Below, piece after piece: positions 57,265 through 64,000 of a stretch of 64,000 nucleotides of DNA. The stretch spans positions 153,538 through 217,537 of the forward strand of contig CAVYZF010000023.1 in NCBI GenBank assembly GCA_963772955.1, read 5' to 3'. This DNA comes from Gp6-AA40 sp963772955 (GTDB lineage: Bacteria > Acidobacteriota > Vicinamibacteria > Vicinamibacterales > UBA2999). How positions within the stretch are numbered: the first letter of the stretch is position 1; every line of letters starts with the position of its first letter. The translations under genes were made by a program, and so were the position numbers. Below the pieces are notes generated by a model that was not told the DNA's origin, searched no databases, and worked only from the letters and a program-made list of their open reading frames with translations.

Positions 57265-58305
57265 ATGTTCGATCACCTCGCTCGTCGCACGGCAGCACTC
57301 GCGGTCGCTGGTGGTGTGGCGTGGTTCTCTTGTGGCCAGGTGGGCGGGCAAGACGGCTTCCGTTTCCGGAGCGGCGTCGAGCTCGTCAACGTCAACGTCA
57401 CCGTCACCGACCGTTCGGGCCGTTTCGTCGGGGGTCTCACGCCCAGCGACTTTACCGTCTATGACAACGAGCAGGCCGTCGAGATCACGCATTTCAGCGC
57501 CGATCGCGTGCCCGTGAGCGTCGGCATTGTGCTCGACACGAGCGGCAGCATGGCTGGCGACAAGATCGAACGGGCACGTGCGTCGATTGAGCGCTTCCTC
57601 GACCTGCTCGACGATCCTGAAGACGAGGTATTTGTGTATGGGTTTGCCAGCGATGTCAGGATCATTCAGGAGTGGACGAGTGACCATGACGCGGTGAACA
57701 AGGGGCTGCGTCGGGTTGACGCGTTTGGCGGAACGTCGATGTACGACGCCGTCATCCGGGCGGTGCCCATGGCACAAAGCGGGCGCAATCGGAAGAAAGC
57801 CGTGATCCTCATTTCCGACGGGAATGACACCAGCAGCCGCCGCGGCCTCCGCGACGTTCGACGAGTGGTCCGCGAAAGTGAAGTGCTGGTCTATGCGATC
57901 GGTATAGACGGATCGGCAGAGCCCGCCATCAGAATGAGCCCTCCCACATTCCCGCCGCCACCGATCCCGTTCCCATTTCCGATCCCGGACCGCAGGCGTC
58001 CCGGCACGCGGTGGCCGGGGCTCACACAGCTCCCTCGAATGAGCGGGCGGAGCGCGGCCGGCGATCGATTGAACGCTCAGGCCCTCCGCGACATCACCGA
58101 TGACAGCGGTGGTCGAACCGAGGTTGTGCGCGACGCGCGCGATCTCAGTCCGGCGACGGCGAGCATCGCCGACGAGTTGAGCAAGCAGTACTCACTTGGA
58201 TACGTCACCCCCGGCGCCCGCGACGGCCGCTGGCACTCCATCCGCGTGGACGTGCGCGACGGATCGGTGCAGGTCAGGGCACGGCGAGGCTATACCGCTT
58301 CGTGA
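57265..58305 (+). CDS. VWFA-related exported protein, second copy
   Basis: 346 residues from ATG 57265, with GAGGA upstream; the open frame extends to 57193. A signal peptide is followed by FRSGVELVNVNVTVTDRSGRFVGGL. The MIDAS motif is DTSGSM and the second site SDGNDTSS. A Pro-rich insert (PPTFPPPPIPFPFPIPD) separates the last part, which ends QYSLGYVTPGARDGRWHSI. It is divergent from the first copy 98 bases away, so they share an intergenic promoter region. Confidence 0.9.
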   Translation: MFDHLARRTAALAVAGGVAWFSCGQVGGQDGFRFRSGVELVNVNVTVTDRSGRFVGGLTPSDFTVYDNEQAVEITHFSADRVPVSVGIVLDTSGSMAGDKIERARASIERFLDLLDDPEDEVFVYGFASDVRIIQEWTSDHDAVNKGLRRVDAFGGTSMYDAVIRAVPMAQSGRNRKKAVILISDGNDTSSRRGLRDVRRVVRESEVLVYAIGIDGSAEPAIRMSPPTFPPPPIPFPFPIPDRRRPGTRWPGLTQLPRMSGRSAAGDRLNAQALRDITDDSGGRTEVVRDARDLSPATASIADELSKQYSLGYVTPGARDGRWHSIRVDVRDGSVQVRARRGYTAS

Positions 58306-58334
58306 TCTCGTGTAATTGAAAATGCATTACAGGG

Positions 58335-59710
58335 TTACAGCAGCGTTCCCCTCAGGACCACGAGCCCGACCGAGAAATAGATCACCAGGCCCGTCACATC
58401 GACGAGAGTTGCAACGAACGGCGCCGACGAGGCTGCCGGATCGAATCCCAGTCGCTTCAGCAGGAACGGCAACAGCGATCCGCTCAACGTCCCCCACAGC
58501 ACGACACCAACGAGCGACACCGAGACCGTGATGGCGACGAGGAGCCAGTGTGCTCCGTAAATGTCCGAGAACGCCGACCAGAGCGTAATGCGCAGGAAGC
58601 CGATGCTGCCCAGAATCCCGCCGAGCGCCAGACCGGCGAAGATTTCACGTCGCATCACACGCCACCAGTCGCTCAGTGCCACCTCGCCGAGGGCCAGCGC
58701 GCGTATCACCAGCGTCGCCGCCTGCGAACCGGAGTTGCCGCCACTCGAGATGATGAGCGGCACGAAGAGCGCCAGCACGACGGCCTTCGAGATTTCCGCT
58801 TCGAAGGCACCCATCGCCGTCGCGGTCAACATTTCACCCAGGAAGAGCGCGGTCAACCATCCCGCGCGCTTGCGAATCATCTGCCAGAAGGCGATGGTGA
58901 TGTACGGCTCGTCGAGCGCCTCGGAACCGCCGATGCGCTGGATCTCGCGCGTCGCCGTGGCCTCGGCAACGTCCAACACGTCGTCGATCGTCACGATACC
59001 GATGAGCATGCCGGCGGTGTCTGTCACCGGCAGCGCGCTTCGATCGTATTGCCGGAACACGGCAACGGCCGCCTCCTGATCGTCGGTCGCTTTCAAGGCA
59101 ACGAACCGCCGGTCCATCAGATCGGCCACGTGACTGATCCAGGGGGCGAGCAGGAACTCGCGAATGCGGATGTCGTCGATCAACGCGCCCTTGCTCGTCG
59201 ACGACGTAGATCACGTTCAACGTTTCGCTGTCCTGGCCGTGAGCACGGACGTAGTCCAGTACCTCGCGAACCGTCCAATGCTCGCGGACCGCCACATAGT
59301 GCGGCGTCATCAAGCGGCCGACGGATCGTCCGGGTAGCCGAGCAGCGTCAGCGCGACAGACCGTTCCGCAGGCGTGAGCAGCGCCAACAGTTGGCGAGTC
59401 ACCGCCGCCGGCAACTCCTCCAGGAACAGCGTGCGGTCGTCAGGCGCCATGTTGTTCAGCAGCGCAGCGACATCCTCCTGCGCCATGGCCTTGAGGCAGT
59501 GCTTCCTTGGCTTCAAGGGACAAATACTCGAATACGGCGGCGGCATCCTTGCGCGGAAGCACGCGAAAGACGACCACTTGATCCTCGAGACCGAGCTCCG
59601 TCAGCAGCAGCGCCACGTCGCTGGCGTGGCGATTGCGCATCATGTCGCGCAGGCGGGCGTAGTCGCGGGCGTGCAGCGCGGCCGCGAGCTCGTCGGCGGG
59701 TCGGGCGCAT
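58335..59710 (-). CDS. mgtE: MgtE magnesium channel, several frameshifts
   Basis: Read across frames from about ATG 59710: an N domain (ADELAAALHARDYARLRDMM, HASDVALLLTELGLEDQVVVF, LLNNMAPDDRTLFLEELPA), a CBS pair (MTPHYVAVREHWTVREVL, ALPVTDTAGMLIGIVTIDDVLD) and the five-helix membrane domain (VPLIISSGGNSGSQAATLVIRALALGE). Frames change near 59700, 59500, 59310 and 59180, each with continuous protein similarity on either side. The SGGNSGSQ pore motif is intact. Repaired length ~455 residues. Mg2+ entry gated by the N/CBS domains is expected. Confidence 0.8.
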
Positions 59711-61882
59711 CTCCCCGGATCGCCGCCAGGGCGTCGTCACGGTGTGGACCGGTGAGTTGGTGTTCCATTTGTGTCAGGGCTGCGCGAACGACGTCGTGGT
59801 GATGCACGTGCGGCCCGACCGACTTGACGGCGTCGAGCCACACGCGATGGATCAGATCGAGGTCACCCGCGGAAGAGAGACGGAGGATGTGCGCCGAGAT
59901 GAAAGGAATCTGCTCGCCCGCTGCGATGATGAATCACGAGTCGGACGTCGAGCGGCTCCGGCTTGTCGGCCTGCTCCCACGCTTCACCGAGCATGCGTGC
60001 CTGGTCGGCGACCGAGAGGCTCGACGAATTCTCCAGACGTACACATCGGAGCGCGAGCGAAGCCGCATCACCGTGGCGAGAATCGCGTCGACGACGTTGC
60101 GCGCCGGCACAATCAGGAGGCGCACGGGACGACCAACCCGCTCGCCACGGACACGACTTCCGCCAGCAACTGCCGCTCTGGATTGGTGGGAGCACTCTCG
60201 GTTGCCGCATCGCCCCCGATGTCGGCATTCAGCAACCGGACGGTCATCACCACGACATCCCGATCGCCAGCCGCCTGGAGCGCGGCCGTCACATGAGCCA
60301 GCGCGTGCGGATTGCGAACGGGCACGAGCACGTTGCCCGGACGGGCCTCGACCTGATCGAGCGAGAGGTCGGTCGAGCGCAACAGGTCGAACGTGCCCGA
60401 TTCCTCGGCGACCTCCGCGGGCTCGGCGTCCCGGTACACCGAGCGTGAACCACGCCGCGAGACCCACCACCAGGGCGACTGACGCGATGGCCGCGCCATC
60501 GCCGGTCAGCACCATTGCCAGAGCACAGCCAGCGACAATGACTGCCGGTGTGAGAAGGCCCAGCGGCAACTCGCGCCCCCACAGGCGCAGGTTTCCAGGC
60601 GTCCTGAATGGCACGTCGTAGGCAGCGCGTCGTCGCAACCGGACGAGCGAGGCCACCGTGAAGATGACGGTTCCCGCGAGACCGATCGCATACGCGTGAG
60701 CCAGCCACGTCACCCGGCCGCCATGCGAGCATCACGAGGATCACCGAGGCCGCGGTGACGTCGATCGCGCGGGCCGGAGTGCCGAAGCGGATATGGAGAG
60801 AGCCGAGACCGCCGGGGGACGACTCTTCCGCCGACGAGCGATGAAGAATCCGCTCGGCATCGATCAGTGCTGCGTGCACCGCCGGACGCAGCACCAGGAC
60901 AGCCGCGCCTGCCAGCGCAACTGACAGCACGCTTCGCGCCCATGCGGGAATAGCCAGATGCTGTGCCACTCCTGCCAGGGGCGAGTCAATCCACGGCGTC
61001 TGCTCTGCGGCTGGCACGAGCAAGACGAACAGGAATGTCCCGACGGTGGTCAGCAGGAGGGCGAAGAGGACGGTGAAGGACGCCGTTCGCCGCAACGTCG
61101 GGACACGAGGCGGCGGGAACTCGTTGGCCGCTCGCGCGAGCGCTTCACCACCGCCAACGACGGCAACGCCGTCGCGAATCCAAGCACATACACGAGCGCA
61201 GCGTCGAGGAACCACCGGCCGGTCAGGCTGACGCTCGGCGACGGCGGTACGGCGAGAGCGGTCACGAAGCCAGCACGGTTCCGCGCGAGCGTGATCATTC
61301 CGATGATCGTCGTGAGCGCAAGGATTCCGATCCCAATCCAGACGGCTCGCGCCCAGAGATCATGGTCGATGTCACGGCCGATGCGCGCGCGCAACCACAA
61401 CCACCCGACCAGGACGACGGCGCTGAGCGTCGCGAGATCCTCGGCGCCCACGGAGCCCTCGAAGCGCAAGCCCGCGATGGCCATCACCAGGACATCGGCG
61501 ATGTAGTGTCCGACCACCACCGACGCGAGGGCGCCGAGCACGAGGCGCTCGACAAGCGTGACAGCGGTTGCCGCTCGGGCGGCGCGCCCGCCGACGTGTA
61601 CGCGACGCGCCGGACCAAACCACCAGGAATGAGAAACGCCCAGCTCTCGATGTCAATTGCCCGCAGCAGCGCGGCCAACGCGGTCGCCGCGAGCACGAAC
61701 CAGCCCGCCGAATTCCCCAGCGCGGGCGTGCGACAACCCCGGCGATAAAGAACGCTGCCGCACCAAGCTGCGCGATCGGGAAGGCTGCGGCCCGCCACAC
61801 CGACATGAACGGGAGGAGCGCCGCGGACGACAAGACGACGCGGATCGGGTCGCGAGATCGACGAGCTGAGGTGAAAGGCACG
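59640..61882 (-). CDS. APC-superfamily permease with stress-protein-like C-terminal domain, several frameshifts
   Basis: From GTG 61882 across several frames to a stop at 59640. The N-terminal helices (VVLSSAALLPFMSVWRAAAF, VVGHYIADVLVMAIAGLRF, LATLSAVVLVGWLWLRARIG) and middle part (AYAIGLAGTVIFTVASLVRLRR, RTPGNLRLWGRELPLGLLTP) are typical of large acidobacterial APC permeases. The C-terminal ~230 residues resemble a UspA-like module (GNVLVPVRNPHALAHVTAAL, RLLIVPARNVVDAILATV, SFHLGAHPPSLF) and end VHHHDVVRAALTQMEHQL. At least four frame changes were needed (near 61560, 61120, 60710, 60460 and 60130). Substrate unknown. Overlaps mgtE. Confidence 0.65.
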
Positions 61883-61968
61883 GCGCTCTTGTGGGCTCTC
61901 GACTGATGATAGCCTTGGGATACTTTGGCACAGAGGCCGGAGCCGCCCGTTACGGCGTTTTGCAGTCG

Positions 61969-63370
61969 ATGCAACGCGTAGCACACCCGGAAATCGGCTC
62001 GCCCACAACCACCATCAAAGCTCCATGGGCAGCGTTGGTGGTCGACGATGACGCAGGCGTGCGTCAATCACTGAGGCTGTGCCTGGAAGCCGCGGGCGCG
62101 CGGGTGCTCGGCGTGGCCACCGGGCGCGCCGCCCTCGAGGCCCTCGACCGCGGGCACTTCGATGTCGTGTTTCTCGATCTCTGGCTCGGGGCGGAGGCGG
62201 GGCTCGATTGTTGCCGCAGATGCTCGCGCGGCAATCGGATCTGGGCGTCATCGTCGTCACGGCGTTTGCTTCGATCGAGAGTGCGGTCAACGCCGTCAGG
62301 CGCGGCGCAGTCGACTACGTCCCGAAGCCGTTTACCCCTGACCAGGGACTGGGCCGCAAGTCGCGTCGTCGATGCGCAGCGACTGCGGCGCCGGCTGGTG
62401 GAACTCCAGGAGGAGCTGGACCAGAGCGGAAACCTGACCCGGCGTTCTTCGACTCGCGCAGCCCGCTGTTTCTGAGATTCCTCCAGTCCGCCGCCCGCGC
62501 GGCCGCATCCGACGCAGTGCTGCTCTTACGAGGCGAGAGTGGCACGGGTAAGAACGTCCTGGCCCGCTGGATCCGGGCCAACAGTCCGCGAGCCGATGCC
62601 CCCTTCGTGACCATTAACGCTCCATCGCTATCCGGCGACCTCATGACCAGCGCCCTCTTTGGTCATCGTAAAGGCGCGTTCACCGGAGCGATCGCCGACG
62701 TCGCCGGCAAAGTGCAGGAAGCAGAGGGTGGAACGCTGCTGCTCGATGAAGTTGGCGACCTGACGCCTGACGCCCAGGCGCGCCTCCTTCGGTTCCTCAA
62801 CGATCGGACGTATGAACGACTCGGCGAGGCGCGCGAACGCCAGGCGGATGTCCGCTTGATTGCCGCCACGAACCGGGATCTCGAAGCGGAAGTCGGGTCT
62901 GGCCGCTTTCGCGAGGATCTCTTCCATCGTCTGAACGTGGTGACCCTTACTCTGCCGGCGCTCCGCGAGCGCCAGGAGGACATCCTGCTTCTCGCTCATC
63001 ACTACCTGTCCGTGTTTGGGCAGAAGCAGCGTCGAGTGGGCTTGACGTTGTCGCCCGCTGCGGAGCAGGCGCTGATCGCCCACAAGTGGCCGGGGAACCT
63101 CCGCGACGTGGCGAACGCCGTCGAGCGCGCGGTCATTCTTGCCCCACGGAACGTGCTTGACATGGGCGAACTTGGACTCTCGGGACCCCTGGTGTCCAAC
63201 GCCGTTGCTCCATTCGCGCACGTCGGCGCGATGATTTCGCTCGACACGCTCGAGCGTGACACATCGCCCGCGTCGTAGCACAGTCACCTTCGCTCGAAGC
63301 TGCCGCGCGCACTCTGGATATTGACGCGACAACGTTGCAGCGCAAGCGCAAGCGATATGGGTTGATGTGA
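61969..63370 (+). CDS. NtrC-type sigma-54 response regulator, several frameshifts
   Basis: From ATG 61969: receiver domain with AALVVDDDAGVRQSLRLCL and phosphoacceptor D in VFLDLWLG. The frame changes near 62212, returns near 62345 and changes again near 62440. The AAA+ domain follows with RGESGTGKNVLARWI (Walker A), the sigma-54 contact loop GAFTGA, LLLDEVGDL (Walker B) and RLIAATNRDLEAEV. A last frame change near 63260 leads to the FIS-type HTH (LEAAARTLDIDATTLQRKRKRYGL) and stop 63370. It activates sigma-54 promoters. The histidine kinase gene follows 7 bases later. Confidence 0.82.
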
Positions 63371-63377
63371 GTCCGTC

Positions 63378-64000
63378 ATGATTCCCGGCCGTCTTCGTCT
63401 CAGGTTCGTGGTCGCGGCTGGCCTGCTCGTGCTCACGACAGTGACCGCGAGTGTCTGGACGTTCTTCGCGCTGACTCGCTTGAGCAGCATAGTGACCGAC
63501 ACGGTCAGGCAGAGCGAGTCGGTCACGGCCGTTACCTCGAGGCTCGCCGGTGCGCTCGAACGCGAAGACGATGCGGTGCTGCTCATCCTGGCGGGCGACG
63601 CGCGCGGAACGCAGGTCTTGAGTCGCGAGCGCGGCGTTGTCGATCTCAGCCGTCGCTGACCTGTTTGACGTGCTCGGGCCAAACGATGAGCGCGAGTCCG
63701 CCACGCCTCTGCGAGAGGAACTGCGCGCGTATCGACAGGCCGCTGACAGCGTGGTTTCCGTTGCGCCGGAACGTGATGCCCTGGTTCAGTACCACGACAA
63801 AAGCCAACCCGGTTCTGCGTCGAGCGGTGTCCCTGACCACCATCATCCGGGATCGACACTTCGAGCTGGCTCAAGTGGCCGTCAGCGGCGCGCGCGATGA
63901 GGCCGCCGGAGCCCGACGGATCGTTCTGTTGATCACGCTGGTAGCGCTGGGGATCGCCGTCTCGTAGCGTGGCACTTGACCCGCACCGTCATCGGGCCGG
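63378..64000 (+). CDS. Sensor histidine kinase, N-terminal part, frameshifted and cut by the window edge
   Basis: From ATG 63378: a membrane helix (LRFVVAAGLLVLTTVTASVWTFF) and a helical outer sensor region (SESVTAVTSRLAGALEREDDAVLLIL). Frames change near 63640, 63800 and 63965; the second membrane helix RRIVLLITLVALGIAV follows near 63920, then WHLTRTVIGP at the edge, where a HAMP domain would start. The kinase domain is outside the window. It is probably the partner of the NtrC-type regulator upstream. Confidence 0.65.

Noticed and set aside
58548..60296. 582-codon plus-strand frame
   Set aside because: Shadow of mgtE and the permease; no domain and no plausible start.

Overview
This high-GC window looks like a chromosome of an Acidobacteriota member, probably of the Vicinamibacteria type. 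The argument rests on family content: a PadR/ADOP-type permease pair, a TIGR03435-type protein, two VWFA-related exported proteins of the acidobacterial type, three Ser/Thr kinases with WD40/PD40 propellers, an Oar-like TonB-dependent receptor with a carboxypeptidase-regulatory domain, BlaI/M56 pairs, and heptameric intergenic repeats. No rRNA or ribosomal marker is present, so the assignment is an inference.

Layout. 1-4.35 kb (- strand): an operon of four exported proteins (Tat-exported ThDP enzyme, cytochrome c, VOC protein, NHL-repeat protein). 4.4-15.1 kb: ordinary chromosome with PadR plus a damaged ADOP permease, serine hydrolase/TetR, a zinc metallopeptidase, a degenerate LACTB-like protein, a frameshifted cold-shock gene, a methyltransferase and an IS3 fragment. 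15.11-15.20 kb: tRNA-Ser(GGA). 15.16-40.94 kb: a putative genomic island of about 25.7 kb, bounded by a perfect 48-bp direct repeat of the anticodon-to-5' half of that tRNA. It carries a sulfane-sulfur operon (ArsR-rhodanese, MFS, rhodanese-MBL), three kinase-propeller proteins, an ECF sigma factor, an Oar-like receptor, two replication/mobilization-like genes, an excisionase-like HTH protein, a broken tyrosine recombinase and an orphan TIR-like protein next to the right repeat. 41.2-47 kb: truncated lipoprotein, BlaI, M56 peptidase, B12 radical SAM enzyme and two exported proteins of unknown function, one with a HipA/PI4K-like kinase motif. 47-64 kb: an ADP/ATP-carrier-like protein fused to HEAT repeats and two cyclic-nucleotide-binding domains, MgtA, a CDF transporter, a membrane protein, a crystallin-like lipoprotein, two VWFA proteins, MgtE, an APC permease with a stress-protein-like tail, and an NtrC-type two-component pair that runs off the right edge.

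Many genes, especially from 25 kb rightwards, are split by single-base frameshifts although the protein continues cleanly in another frame. I read this mainly as uncorrected indels in the assembly rather than wholesale pseudogene formation. For these I give the whole gene span and say where the frame changes. Truly truncated remnants (ADOP permease, IS3, a methyltransferase stub, a K+-channel remnant) are marked as pseudogenes.
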